A stretch of 64,000 nucleotides of DNA from Gemmatimonas sp. Lineage in GTDB: Bacteria; Gemmatimonadota; Gemmatimonadetes; Gemmatimonadales; Gemmatimonadaceae. This document shows, piece by piece, positions 33,307-42,848 of this stretch. A program made the translations under genes and the position numbers. The notes under the pieces were generated by a model. That model searched no databases. It had not been told where the DNA came from and saw only the letters and a list, made by a program, of their open reading frames with translations. Every line of letters begins with the position of its first letter. Position 1 is the first letter of the stretch. The DNA lies in contig JAJKIR010000151.1 of the NCBI GenBank assembly GCA_021154325.1, forward strand, positions 1-64,000, given 5' to 3'.

Positions 33307-35469
33307 TCATCGAGCGCGCCAATCGATATCCACCGCCGCTCCGCTTCGCGCAGCGTCGAGAATCCGAAGACAGACAATGGTAGCGCGCGCTCCATCGTCT
33401 ACGGTAGCAGCAGGGGGGCGCCGACCAGCAAGCGCGTCGACGAAGGCATCCATCTGCTCGCGATAGCCCTTATTCGCGAACCACCGTCGCCGCGTGTCAC
33501 CCGTGCGTCCTGATCTCAGGTACTTGAAATCCTGCGAAATCGCGGCCACTCCGGGCGCAAAGGCCTCGAGACGTTCGCCCGCGCACGCGGCAGACCCCAC
33601 GGTGGTGTACGTGAGATTCGCGATCGATCCGTCGCTGTATTCGATGGATGCGACGATGTTGTTCTCTCCGATCGGTTCAGCGACCGTCGTGGGAAGCGAG
33701 TAGGCGCTGACGCGCACTGGCTCCGATTCGAGGAGCCACGTCAAAGTGTCGACAAAGTGACAGGCTTCGCCGAGAATTGCGCCTCCCTCTTCCGGCTGGG
33801 CCATCCAGTAGGCGCCGGAAATTCCAGGCGAGCACACACGGCAATTGATTACCGCGGGTCCCGTGCGCCTAACGAGAAGCTTCTTCTGGTCCAGGTAGTC
33901 CGGGGCGAATCGCCGGTTGAAACCGACCGCGATCATGCGCCCGCTCCTTTCGACGGCCTCCCTCAGCTGCTGGCACTCCCGCTCAGTCAGCGCCATCGGT
34001 TTCTCGACGAAAACGTGCTTACCCGCCTCGAGGGCAGCGAGCGCCTGGGATGCATGTTGCGCATTGCGCGTTGCTATGAGGACGGCATCGATGGAGGGGT
34101 CTGACAGTACCTCCTCCACGCTGGTGCTGATGTATTCAGCTCCGTAGCGCTCTCCGAAACTTCTCGCCCGCACGCCACTCGAGGAGCACACTGCGCGTAG
34201 CCGAACGTCCTTCCGCCGCAAGAGATTTGGCATGTGCGCCCAACGCACGATGTTCCCGGCGCCGAAGAGCGCGAATTGTAGCGTTGCCCGGTTCGTGGTC
34301 GCCGGTGGCCGCAGGGAAACTCTGGTCAGACGCGCCGCGACGGAGGGCTTTTCTTCGCCGCTCCCGGTCGGATAGCGTAGAACGACGGCGAGGCTGTCGA
34401 CGGCGCGCGACATGATCGTCTCGTAAGCCGTTGCGGCGTCTGGCAGCTCGAACCGATGAGAGATTAACGGGGCCACGGAGATGGCGCCGCTCTCGATCAG
34501 CCGGAGAAACTCCTCCATATTGCGGTTCTCCGTCCAGCGAACGTACGAGACCGGATAGTCCCCGTTCTGTTTCTCGTACACAGGATCGTAGCTTCCCGGC
34601 CCATACGCGCGCGACATCAGCACGCGCACTTCCTTACGGTACATCACTTCCCAGTTGAAGCTCATGTCCACCGCACCAACAACGGCGATTCGCCCGCGAT
34701 CACGAACGATCTGCGCGGCTTGCGCACATGGAGCCGAGCTCTTCGAAGCGGCGGCGATGATGACGCAGTCGGCACCGCGGCCATTGGTAAGTGAACTGAC
34801 GGCCTCCCCGACAGAATCAGGCAGACACGCGTGGTGAGTGCCCAGACTCGACGCCGTGTGGAGCCGTGAGCCAATCAGATCCGTGGCGACGACGCGCGCC
34901 CCCTGTAGCCGTGCGAGCTGCGCGATGAGTTGGCCAACGATTCCCAGGCCGATCACGGCAACCACCTCGCCAAGCTCGAGCTGGGAAATGCGCACTGCAT
35001 TCATGGCAATGCTGCCGAGTGTGGTGAATGCCGCGTGCTCCAACGGAACTGTTTCAGGAACTCTGGCGACGAGCTGACGGCCAGCGAGTATGTACTCACC
35101 ATGCCCCGTGCCCTCGCCGCCATAGGAAACGCGGTCACCCGGAGAGAGATCGGTGACTGTCGGATGGACGGCGTCCACGTATCCCGCACCGCAATATCCC
35201 AGCACGCTCAGCTCCTTGAGCTTCGCGCCAACTTCATCGGCGGTGCGTACGATGCCATTGGCTCGCATCGTCCGAAGGATCATTGCCACCCGGCCGGGGT
35301 CGGCGGCGGCTTCGTGAAGCAAGCCTCGCGTATGAATGGAAGCGGTCTCCGTGCCGCTGCTGATCAGCGAGTACGCCGGTCGGACACGGACGTGATGACA
35401 CTGAAGTGCTGCAACGGGGACTTCATCGACGGTGATGTCCCGAATCCCTCGGCGAACGACCTGCTTCAT
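33307..35469 (-). CDS. Fused medium-chain dehydrogenase / Gfo-Idh-MocA oxidoreductase
   Basis: 720 aa from ATG 35469. Residues 1-370 are an MDR dehydrogenase (VIGLGIVGQLIAQLARLQGARVVATD near residue 185, no clear catalytic-zinc loop). Residues about 395-720 are a Gfo/Idh/MocA domain (FALFGAGNIVRWAHMPNLL near 400, HVFVEKPMALTERECQQL near 490 with the EKP signature, and EACHFVDTLTWLL near 585). Such two-domain proteins occur in exopolysaccharide and heparinase-like loci and probably oxidise or epimerise a sugar at two positions; the substrate is unknown. A divergent promoter region of 546 bases lies upstream. Confidence 0.88.
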   Translation of the reverse strand: MKQVVRRGIRDITVDEVPVAALQCHHVRVRPAYSLISSGTETASIHTRGLLHEAAADPGRVAMILRTMRANGIVRTADEVGAKLKELSVLGYCGAGYVDAVHPTVTDLSPGDRVSYGGEGTGHGEYILAGRQLVARVPETVPLEHAAFTTLGSIAMNAVRISQLELGEVVAVIGLGIVGQLIAQLARLQGARVVATDLIGSRLHTASSLGTHHACLPDSVGEAVSSLTNGRGADCVIIAAASKSSAPCAQAAQIVRDRGRIAVVGAVDMSFNWEVMYRKEVRVLMSRAYGPGSYDPVYEKQNGDYPVSYVRWTENRNMEEFLRLIESGAISVAPLISHRFELPDAATAYETIMSRAVDSLAVVLRYPTGSGEEKPSVAARLTRVSLRPPATTNRATLQFALFGAGNIVRWAHMPNLLRRKDVRLRAVCSSSGVRARSFGERYGAEYISTSVEEVLSDPSIDAVLIATRNAQHASQALAALEAGKHVFVEKPMALTERECQQLREAVERSGRMIAVGFNRRFAPDYLDQKKLLVRRTGPAVINCRVCSPGISGAYWMAQPEEGGAILGEACHFVDTLTWLLESEPVRVSAYSLPTTVAEPIGENNIVASIEYSDGSIANLTYTTVGSAACAGERLEAFAPGVAAISQDFKYLRSGRTGDTRRRWFANKGYREQMDAFVDALAGRRPPAATVDDGARATIVCLRILDAARSGAAVDIDWRAR

Positions 35470-36015
35470 TGGATGCCCCGACTGGTTTGCTTTCGCAGTG
35501 AAACGCGAAAATAGCATTTCCTAAAGAGCGTCGCAATAAAAAAGCCAGGGCCGTGCGGTCGTCGTTATGCAGCAAGCCAACAACGGAGCCGCACCGAGTC
35601 TTGCCCTCGGGGCGCGAACTGCGGATCCTGTTGCGGCGGCGCAACAGTCTGTTTCTACACGCCACTGATTTGCGGCTTGCGAACTATGGTGGAGGAATCG
35701 GGGCGTCCCCTTTGCATCCCGCGCGCGTTCTGACCGCAGCCCGCCTGTAACGGCCCGAAGCGGAAGGGTAGGTAGAGAATCAGAACACTGGGTGGCAATT
35801 GCGCACGCTTCGTTGTCGTGCTGCAACAGTCCAACGTCAGAGCACCGCGCCAGTCGGGCGCAACGACGCGCGAAGTTACTGCACAGGGCCAGTTTGGATC
35901 GCGGACAGCGGCGACGCCCGAATCGGCTTCTACTTTGCATCGCGGCGGCGCGTGGGCATTCCCTATCGGCGCTGCGCTCAAATCCGGCTCACTCATTCAC
36001 GACGAAGACAGTCCT
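35470..36015. other. Long divergent intergenic region
   Basis: About 545 bases between the fused dehydrogenase and the next plus-strand glycosyltransferase. Two degenerate segments near 35555-35595 and 35800-35845 share a TGCAGCAAGCCAAC / TGCAACAGTCCAAC pattern. Open frames here are Arg/Cys-rich and not convincing. It probably contains both promoters. Confidence 0.45.
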
Positions 36016-37551
36016 GTGAGTAGAAGAAAAACGACGTATCAAAGCCGCGTTCGTGATCGTGGTGAAACCCGCGATGATCCGAGAATTTCCTTCGTCGTCT
36101 CTTGGAATCCGGATGTTGTGCTTTCCGCGATGCTTCTTCACGATTTGCACTCCGCCTGCGTGCGCTGCGGGCGTGAGTTGGTCATCGTGACTCGCGGACC
36201 CGAAATACTCTCGGGAACCTCGCGCGTGCACATCGTTCCCGCCCCCGCGGATGCTGATTCTGCAGCGATGCGAGCGCACGGCGCGCGCCGGGCGGCTGGC
36301 GACATTCTCCTCATGCTACGCGATGGCACGATCACTGGAGCTGCATTGGAGGCGCTCTGCCTCACGAGTGGTCGCCGTGAATCACACCTCCACCTTCGCT
36401 CGTCCGCCGCGCCGCCCGCACTGTCGGTCATCATTCCGGTCCACCGCAATGAACAAACGCTGGAGTCCGTACTTGCCGCCGTTCGCGGGAGCGACATGTC
36501 GGCCGCACGGACTGAATTGATCGTCGTGAACGATGTCGGCGCGCCCGAGCTCACAACCGTCGCGGCACGGTACGCTGACGTTATCGTTCGCCTCGAGGGA
36601 TCGACGTCCTATGGCCCGGCGTATGCGCGCAACCGCGGGTTCGAGCTCGCAACGGGCGAGCTGGTTGTCTTTCTCGATGCCGATGTTCGTGTCCACCGGG
36701 ATACCCTGCGGCGATTCGCTCGCGTTTTCCTCGAACATCCCGAAGTCAGCGCCTTCGTTGGATCATACGATCACGAGCCAACGGAGCGTAACGTTGTTTC
36801 ACAATACCGAAACCTCTTGCGACATTTCATCCACCAATGCCACGCGGGTGACATCGCCACCTTCTGGGCCGGCTGTGGTGCTATTCGCGCGGATGCATTC
36901 CGGCAAGCTGGGATGTTCGACGAGTGGCGTTTCCTTAGCCGACAGCTCGAGGACGCGGAGTTAGGCCGCCGACTGCACTCGCTTGGGCACCGGATCGTGC
37001 TCTGTCCGGACATCCAGGCCACGCATCTCAAACGCTGGACACTCCGATCGATGATCGTGACGGAGCTTCATGATCGCGGTGTGCCCTGGATCCGGCTGGC
37101 GGGCGCCTCGCATGGGCCGGGGCTCCTCGCGAATGCCCCGCGCCCGCTTGGCAGTATTCGCGCGAGCTTGGCATGGTCGGCACTGATATTCACTTTGGCG
37201 AGCATCATCTTCCGCACATCAGGAGTGCTCGCCTTCGCCGCGCTCTCTCTGATTCCGAGCCTGCTGGCAAACGTTCCGCTGTACATGTTCTTCGTTAGGA
37301 CTCGAGGAGTGTTATTCGCGCTGGCGACGGTACCCCTCGATATCCTCTACGACCTTGTCATTGGTGTGGCGGTCGTGCTTGGCGTTGTGCTGCGTGAGGC
37401 ACTCGGTGACCCACAACCGGATCCGACGACCGAGGCATTTGCCGAGGTGGGTCTCAAGACCTGGCCTCCGATACGCGCCCGAGTCGGCGCGGCCGATCAG
37501 CCTCGTTATGCCAAGGCTGCGCTCTCCGTCACAGCGTCGCCCGTTGCCTAG
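36016..37551 (+). CDS. Family 2 glycosyltransferase with C-terminal membrane segments
   Basis: 511 aa from GTG 36016; an upstream start is possible because the frame remains open. Residues 1-130 look like a worn-out GT-A half (FVVSWNPDVVLSAMLL, RELVIVTRG). The active domain begins at ALSVIIPVHRNEQTLESV near 138, with VVFLDADVRVHRDTL near 222 (DxD) and LSRQLEDAELGRRL near 313 (ED acceptor base). Two to three TM helices follow (about 400-480: LAWSALIFTLASIIF, LFALATVPLDILYDLVIGVAVVLGV). A membrane-anchored sugar transferase of the repeat-unit assembly line. Confidence 0.85.
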   Translation: MSRRKTTYQSRVRDRGETRDDPRISFVVSWNPDVVLSAMLLHDLHSACVRCGRELVIVTRGPEILSGTSRVHIVPAPADADSAAMRAHGARRAAGDILLMLRDGTITGAALEALCLTSGRRESHLHLRSSAAPPALSVIIPVHRNEQTLESVLAAVRGSDMSAARTELIVVNDVGAPELTTVAARYADVIVRLEGSTSYGPAYARNRGFELATGELVVFLDADVRVHRDTLRRFARVFLEHPEVSAFVGSYDHEPTERNVVSQYRNLLRHFIHQCHAGDIATFWAGCGAIRADAFRQAGMFDEWRFLSRQLEDAELGRRLHSLGHRIVLCPDIQATHLKRWTLRSMIVTELHDRGVPWIRLAGASHGPGLLANAPRPLGSIRASLAWSALIFTLASIIFRTSGVLAFAALSLIPSLLANVPLYMFFVRTRGVLFALATVPLDILYDLVIGVAVVLGVVLREALGDPQPDPTTEAFAEVGLKTWPPIRARVGAADQPRYAKAALSVTASPVA

Positions 37552-37631
37552 AACGATGCGTCCCTTGGAAGGCGAAGTCGTAGTGGTCAGCGGGGCGACG
37601 CCGCTGATGCCCACGATCGTGACCGGCTAGC

Positions 37632-37736
37632 GCGCATCTCGACGAGATTGACGCCCTGCAGCTCGAGTTCGCGGTGCAGCCCATCTACGCGGGCGCCTCG
37701 AAGGAGCTGTCGGCCGCAATTGCTACTCCGATAGCT
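37632..37736 (+). pseudogene. Fragment of an FkbM methyltransferase gene
   Basis: Translated on the plus strand in one frame, 37632 onward reads AHLDEIDALQLEFAVQPIYA and GASKELSAAIAT. That matches residues of the intact FkbM protein at 32.4-33.2 kb (AHLNQIDALQLELAAQPIYT, GASNELSEAITT) at about 70 percent. No upstream or downstream part of the gene is visible: a TGA lies 10 bases upstream in frame, and the similarity fades after about 35 codons. A remnant of a second FkbM copy, left by deletion or recombination. Confidence 0.8.
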
Positions 37737-37998
37737 GGCCGACTGCGTCGGACAGTGTGGCCGCGCAACCGTCGAGTGTTGCAGCCTCGCATCACGAGGG
37801 TTCGCTGACGAGCGCCGGGTCAATTCGGCTAAGTGGTTACAGGGTGAACGATTCGCTGGCCCGCTGCGTCGTGTCCACGGCGCCCGCCGCATCGCACGAA
37901 AGTTGAATCTCCAGCATGTGATTTCATGCCGCGTGCACGCAGTCACTTGCGATCTGACTCCCGCGGCTCTTTTCACATCCCGCTCGAAGGACGTCAAC

Positions 37999-38997
37999 AT
38001 GCCCGTGAAGCAGACATGTCTCGTAACGGGAGGCGCTGGGTTCATCGGCTCACACCTCGTCGAGCGGCTCGTCGCGCTCGGGCACCGGGTGAGGGTGGTC
38101 GATGATTTGTCGACTGGTGATCTCGCCAACATCGCGCACCTCGATGGACGCATCGATCTCATCATCGGGAATCTCTGCGATCCAGAGATCTGCGAAGCCG
38201 CCGTCGGGGGCGTCGAGCTCGTGTACCATTTGGCGGCGCTGCCCAGTGTGCCGCGATCACTGGCCGATCCGTGGGGCTCGCATAACGCGAACGTAAACGC
38301 CACGGTGCGACTGCTGCAGGCATGTCATGCGGCGCGGGTTCGGCGCGTCGTGTATTCCAGCTCGAGCTCCGTATATGGCGATACGCCCGTTCTGCCGAAA
38401 GATGAAGCGGTTGAACCGCTCCCGCGGTCGCCATACGCCGCGTCGAAGCTCGCAAGCGAGCAGTATGTGCTCGCGTATGCGCGCGCCGGATTAGTCGAGG
38501 GAATCGCGCTTCGCTATTTCAATGTCTTCGGGCCGCGACAGAGTCCGACGTCCCCCTACGCTGCGGTGATACCGCTGTTCCTCCGTGCCGCATTGGAGGA
38601 AACACCGGCTCAGGTGATGGGCGATGGCGAGCAGACGAGAGACTTCACCTATGTCGAAAATGTCGTCGATGCGAACATCAAGGCCGCGAATGCGGCAGCG
38701 GCTGCCTCTGGTTCACCGGTGAACGTCGGAGCGGGGCGGCGCACGTCCCTCAACGAGCTCTTGGAGCTCATTCGTCAAGTAAGCGGTCGGCGCCTCGAGG
38801 CAGAGTACCACGATTCCCGGCCCGGCGACGTTCGTGACTCGCTCGCCAGCCTGACGCGTGCGAATCGCCTAATTGGGTACGCTCCCGGTGTCGATCTTGG
38901 CGAGGGACTGAGCCGTACGTGGTCCTGGATGTTGACGCGCGCCACCTTCTCCGTTCCCGCCATCGGCGCGCTTGGGACCTCCGCTGTTTCCGTTTGA
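37999..38997 (+). CDS. UDP-sugar C4-epimerase, WbpP-like
   Basis: 332 aa extended short-chain dehydrogenase from ATG 37999 (MPVKQTCLVTGGAGFIGSH; NAD loop GGAGFIG). Catalytic Tyr/Lys are in SPYAASKLASEQY near residue 145, and the upstream SSSSSVYGD supplies the Ser/Thr. The segments HLAALPSVPRSLADP and IALRYFNVFGPRQSP resemble WbpP/TviC-type UDP-GlcNAc(A) 4-epimerases more than galactose epimerases. It would supply a C4-epimerised amino sugar or uronic acid. It lies downstream of the FkbM fragment on the same strand. Confidence 0.85.
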   Translation: MPVKQTCLVTGGAGFIGSHLVERLVALGHRVRVVDDLSTGDLANIAHLDGRIDLIIGNLCDPEICEAAVGGVELVYHLAALPSVPRSLADPWGSHNANVNATVRLLQACHAARVRRVVYSSSSSVYGDTPVLPKDEAVEPLPRSPYAASKLASEQYVLAYARAGLVEGIALRYFNVFGPRQSPTSPYAAVIPLFLRAALEETPAQVMGDGEQTRDFTYVENVVDANIKAANAAAAASGSPVNVGAGRRTSLNELLELIRQVSGRRLEAEYHDSRPGDVRDSLASLTRANRLIGYAPGVDLGEGLSRTWSWMLTRATFSVPAIGALGTSAVSV

Positions 38998-39053
38998 GTG
39001 CGCTTCCCTTCTGCGCCGTTCTCTGTTGTTCTAATGCCTGATGAATTGAGCGT

Positions 39054-40172
39054 GTGCTAAACATATTGACAACGATCGCTGCGGGCATAATGGTCGCGAC
39101 GTGGCTCCTATACCCGGCGGCCATTGGTCTAGGCGCGTGGGTGAGTCGTTTGCGGCGTAGCTGTGGTGATTTCAAGCGCTCAGTGACGCGAGTTCCGGTT
39201 TCGCTTATTCTCGCCACCCGGGATGATGTGGATGCTGTGCGAGCGCGGGTCGCTGACTTGCTTCGCACTGCATATGATCCGTTGATGATCGAAGTCGTGG
39301 TCGGTATCGACGCGGCGGCCGCACGGCCATTTGACGTAGCCAGCCTTGGGAATTTCGAAACCGAGATCATCGTAGTCACGGGCGATGCTCCTGGTGGCAA
39401 GGCGGCAACCCTCAATGCTGCCGTGCGCGCGAGCCACGGCGAGCTCCTCGTGTTCGCAGATACCAGTCAACGGTTCAGCCAGCAAACTATCCCCGAGCTT
39501 CTCGCGGCGCTGACTGATCCATCGGTCGGTGCTGTGTCCGGCTCGTTGGAGCTCCCGAGTGAGGGCGGTGAGCTGACGCGGCGCTATTGGCGTTACGAGC
39601 GCTGGTTGAGAGAGCGTGAAGCTCGCCTGCATTCAAGCGTTGGGGTAACGGGGGCGGTGTACGCGATGCGCCGAGCGCTGTGGCAGCCGCTGCCGGTCGG
39701 ACTCCTGCTCGACGATGTTTTCACTCCGATGCGCCTCGTCCTTGCGGGCCATCGGATCGCTTTCGCGCGGAGTGCTCGAGCCTTCGAGCAACGTGTCATC
39801 AACGACAGTCGGGAATATTCCCGAAAAGTTCGGACGCAAACCGGTGTGATTCAGCTTTGCGCATGGATGCCGGCGCTGCTCCTCCCTTGGCGCAATCCCA
39901 TCTGGGTGCAGTTCGTCTTCCACAAGCTGCTACGATTGCTGACGCCATACTGCGCGCTGCTGTTCGCCGCCAGCGGGCTCACAGCGGCGCTTCGTGTGCT
40001 CGGCACGCTCAACGGGCCATGGATTATCGCGGTGCTTGCTGCCGTCGGCGTCCTCCTGCTACCGATCCGCCGTCGCGGTGGCGCGATGCGCGAAGTGTTT
40101 TTGCTGCAAATGGCCGTTGTCGTCGCGTCTGTCAACGGCTTGCGGGGACGATGGGAGGTCTGGTCAAGATGA
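39054..40172 (+). CDS. Family 2 glycosyltransferase with TM helices (BcsA/HAS-like layout)
   Basis: 372 aa from a GTG start. One N-terminal TM helix (ILTTIAAGIMVATWLLYP), a GT-A domain with SLILATRDDVDAV, LLVFADTSQRFSQQTI near residue 140 (the DxD-like Asp), VGLLLDDVFTPMRLV near 225 (acceptor-base Asp pair), and a QRVINDSREYSRKVRTQTG stretch near 260 where processive enzymes carry QxxRW; the W is not present. Three C-terminal TM helices follow. Probably a processive or membrane-associated hexosyl transferase. Confidence 0.85.
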   Translation: MLNILTTIAAGIMVATWLLYPAAIGLGAWVSRLRRSCGDFKRSVTRVPVSLILATRDDVDAVRARVADLLRTAYDPLMIEVVVGIDAAAARPFDVASLGNFETEIIVVTGDAPGGKAATLNAAVRASHGELLVFADTSQRFSQQTIPELLAALTDPSVGAVSGSLELPSEGGELTRRYWRYERWLREREARLHSSVGVTGAVYAMRRALWQPLPVGLLLDDVFTPMRLVLAGHRIAFARSARAFEQRVINDSREYSRKVRTQTGVIQLCAWMPALLLPWRNPIWVQFVFHKLLRLLTPYCALLFAASGLTAALRVLGTLNGPWIIAVLAAVGVLLLPIRRRGGAMREVFLLQMAVVVASVNGLRGRWEVWSR

Positions 40173-40221
40173 ATCGACAATTGAGTGGCCTTATAATCGG
40201 GAACAGCCTGAGTCCCAGTCT

Positions 40222-41280
40222 ATGTTAGGGATGCTGCGTGCAACTCGCCGCCGGACGCTCGGTATGCTTCGCGACATAGGCGTGTTCCGCCTTTGCAGCG
40301 ACAGCGAATGGCGAAGGTCCCGACTGTCCATCCTGTGTTATCACGGGGTATCAATCGACGACGAGCACGAATGGAATCCAAGCCTCTACATCAGCGTCGA
40401 TACACTCGAGCAACGCCTCGCGCTGTTGAAAGCCGCGCGCTACAACGTTCTCCCGCTCGGCGAGGCGATCACAAGGTTGTACACCAACACCCTTCCGGAA
40501 CGCTGCGTCTGCATCACCTTCGATGATGGCATGCATGACTTTGCCGTCCGAGCAGCGCCTGTTCTCGAGCGTTATGGGTTTCCCGCGACAGTCTATCTCA
40601 CCACGTACTACTGCGAGGTTCGCCGACCGATCTTCGGTCTGGCTCTCGCATACGTGATGTGGAAGAGGCGTCGCGATGTCCTGCATGCACCGGAGCTCAT
40701 CGGCGATGACCGGTGGTGGAATCTCGCTGACGAGTCTGAGAAGACGGACGCGTATTGGAGCGTAATCGCGTATGCAAATGATCAGGACCTCAGTGTGTTC
40801 GATCGCGATGCGCTCGTCCGGGCCGTCGCCGAGCAACTCGGCGTCGATTATGACGAGGTCCTACGTACGCGACATTTGCAGCTCTTAAGCCCAGATGAAG
40901 TCGCGTCGCTCTCGGCGCGCGGATTCGACATCCAACTGCATACGCATCGGCATAGGACCCCCGTTAACGAAGGACTTTTCCGACGGGAGCTGCGGGATAA
41001 TCGACGTCGCATCCGCGAGTATACTGGAAAAGATCCAACTCACTTCTGTTATCCGAGCGGCGTCTATCGACCAGAGTTCTACGATTGGCTCCGCGGGGAA
41101 CAGGTGGCCACCGCCACTACGTGCGATCCGGGAGTCGCCACTCGACACACTCCGGCGCTTCAGCTCCCGCGATTGGTCGACAGCTCACGACTGAGTGCGG
41201 TCGAGTTCGAGGGCTGGCTTACTGGTGTGAGCTCGATGCTTCCACACCGCCCCGCCGCCGCCGCGAAGACTGGCGCCTAA
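40222..41280 (+). CDS. NodB-type polysaccharide deacetylase (second copy)
   Basis: 352 aa from ATG 40222 (MLGMLRATRRR). CITFDDGMHDFAVRAAPVLERYGFPATVYLTTYYCE near residue 95 is NodB motif 1. The His motif is QLHTHRHRTP near 240 (HxHxH instead of HxxxH spacing) and THFCYPSGVYRPEF near 280 follows. A 100-residue insertion separates the first two motifs. It overlaps the convergent VanZ-type gene by 62 bases. Shares the NodB-next-to-VanZ arrangement with the pair at 24-26.5 kb. Confidence 0.88.
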   Translation: MLGMLRATRRRTLGMLRDIGVFRLCSDSEWRRSRLSILCYHGVSIDDEHEWNPSLYISVDTLEQRLALLKAARYNVLPLGEAITRLYTNTLPERCVCITFDDGMHDFAVRAAPVLERYGFPATVYLTTYYCEVRRPIFGLALAYVMWKRRRDVLHAPELIGDDRWWNLADESEKTDAYWSVIAYANDQDLSVFDRDALVRAVAEQLGVDYDEVLRTRHLQLLSPDEVASLSARGFDIQLHTHRHRTPVNEGLFRRELRDNRRRIREYTGKDPTHFCYPSGVYRPEFYDWLRGEQVATATTCDPGVATRHTPALQLPRLVDSSRLSAVEFEGWLTGVSSMLPHRPAAAAKTGA

Positions 41281-42301
41281 CGAATTCCGACGTCCGTCGC
41301 GGATGGCGATACGACGTCGCGAGTAGCGCTCCGACGGCGAGTCCTGCGATCGCGGCAGTCCACTCCGTCCAGCCGCTCAGTGGGATGCCGGCAATCCACG
41401 GCACCAACAGCAACGCACCCGCCGTTGCGAGCGACAGGAGCGCTCGAAATTTACGGACGGTCGCTGGCGCGCCGGTGCGAGTCGCCCAGAAACTGCCAAT
41501 GGTGAGGATCGCAAAGAGCCATAGCGCCGTTCCGGCCGCGATCGCGCTATTGCCGGAAGGCGCGTGACGCAGGAGGAAGAGCCATGCCCAGCTGCTGCTC
41601 AGCGGCAGCTGATTGCTGGTCAGGCCATGCGGCGATTGCACTTCTATCGCGAGCTGGCCGTCGCGAAGCCTTCCAATAATTGTCGTGGCGGTGCCCGGCG
41701 CGGGGAGCGACGAGGCGCGGAAAACGGGATTGGCAAAGCCTGCTGCTTCCGCGCGCATCCTGACACGAAAGACGACTGCGTCCTTGTCCTGACCGAGCAT
41801 CGCCACGACGTGATTATGTTCATCGGCAATCGCCGTGATCGCCGCGACGCCGCGTGTTGGCTCTCCAGTGACGATTCGACTGACCAGCTCACAACCTATC
41901 TCTGGCGATTGACGAACGGCGGCCACCGTGGCGGCATCCACCTGCGAGCCGCCGACGAGACCGGCCTCGGCCAGACGAGCACTGTACAGCGTGCCGTGAA
42001 ATCGGTCGGCGTATAATCGGTGCGGAGGAGCGAATTGCGCCCACCACGGCCCCTCTGGAAACGCGGGCCGAAGCAGCCAACTTGTTAGGCCGTTCAGGGC
42101 GAGCAATCCGGCGGCGATGACGAGAGTGAGTCGCTGAGCAACTCGAGCGCCAGGTGCGAGCAGAGTCTTCGCATGCGCGGAGAGAACGACGCCCAGGAAT
42201 GCTCCGAGCATGTTGGTGATCACGTCCTGAATCGATGCGTACCTGCCGGCGATCCAGCAATACTGCGCTGCCTCGATGATGACGGAGAGCGCAGAGCACA
42301 A
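41219..42301 (-). CDS. VanZ-type membrane protein with central beta-rich domain (second copy, start uncertain)
   Basis: 360 aa from a TTG at 42301, but the same frame continues upstream to a stop at 42524 and that part is clearly VanZ-like: FAFVLICVATLVPSSGAKR and then IDAFQNVLLYVPLGLALHRN, matching the first copy (ILRNVLLYVPFGFGLRQGGL). No ATG, GTG or TTG occurs in the 74 upstream codons, so the real start may be CTG or ATC, or a frameshift is present. The body contains VIIEAAQYCWIAGRYASIQDVITNMLGA (VanZ core), a beta-rich central domain (WWAQFAPPHRLYADRFHGTLYSARL) and three C-terminal TM helices. Convergent with the second deacetylase. Confidence 0.75.
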   Translation of the reverse strand: MCSALSVIIEAAQYCWIAGRYASIQDVITNMLGAFLGVVLSAHAKTLLAPGARVAQRLTLVIAAGLLALNGLTSWLLRPAFPEGPWWAQFAPPHRLYADRFHGTLYSARLAEAGLVGGSQVDAATVAAVRQSPEIGCELVSRIVTGEPTRGVAAITAIADEHNHVVAMLGQDKDAVVFRVRMRAEAAGFANPVFRASSLPAPGTATTIIGRLRDGQLAIEVQSPHGLTSNQLPLSSSWAWLFLLRHAPSGNSAIAAGTALWLFAILTIGSFWATRTGAPATVRKFRALLSLATAGALLLVPWIAGIPLSGWTEWTAAIAGLAVGALLATSYRHPRRTSEFVRRQSSRRRRGGVEASSSHQ

Positions 42302-42523
42302 CGAAACCGCGGTTCGCCCGCGCAGGCCATTCCGGTGTAGCGCTAAACCGAGAGGAACATAGAGCAGAACGTTCTGGAAGGCGTCGATGCCGGCTTGATC
42401 GCCGCACCAGATGCAAAGAACGAGGATTCGCTTCGCGCCACTCGACGGAACGAGTGTGGCGACGCAGATCAGGACAAATGCGAACGCGGCGCTCGTGCGC
42501 CAGAGGTTACGTCGATGGATTGG

Positions 42524-42848
42524 TCAACTCCGCATGAAGCCTTTCATCGAAACAACGCGTCGCAAATGCAAGTTCGGCGCAAGCATTCTCCCGTGGACCG
42601 GAACGTGTTAACACGCGCTCGCACGGTATTGCCTCTGCGCTGCCAGGGCACACTGTTGCGTGCATGCATCTCCTTGCGGACATCGCTCGATTGGAGCGTC
42701 GACAATTGAACGAATGTATAGCTTTAACTGCCGATGTAACAATCAGTTAGCAGTATGCGCCAGGGCGCTCCAACGGGGCATGCTCGTTGCTTTTGCGGCG
42801 TGTCAAAGAGCGTCCATTCCCCGCTGCCCATCATCCGGAGCGCTGCTG
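42524..42848. other. Divergent intergenic region
   Basis: About 325 bases between the second VanZ-type frame and the alkaline-phosphatase-superfamily gene. An AT-richer patch near 42700-42745 (TTGAACGAATGTATAGCT) may hold the plus-strand promoter. No repeat or small gene recognised. Confidence 0.4.

Noticed and set aside
35555-35845. Two similar segments as a direct repeat
   Set aside because: Similarity is only about 60 percent over 40 bases; mentioned in the intergenic entry but not strong enough for a repeat call.
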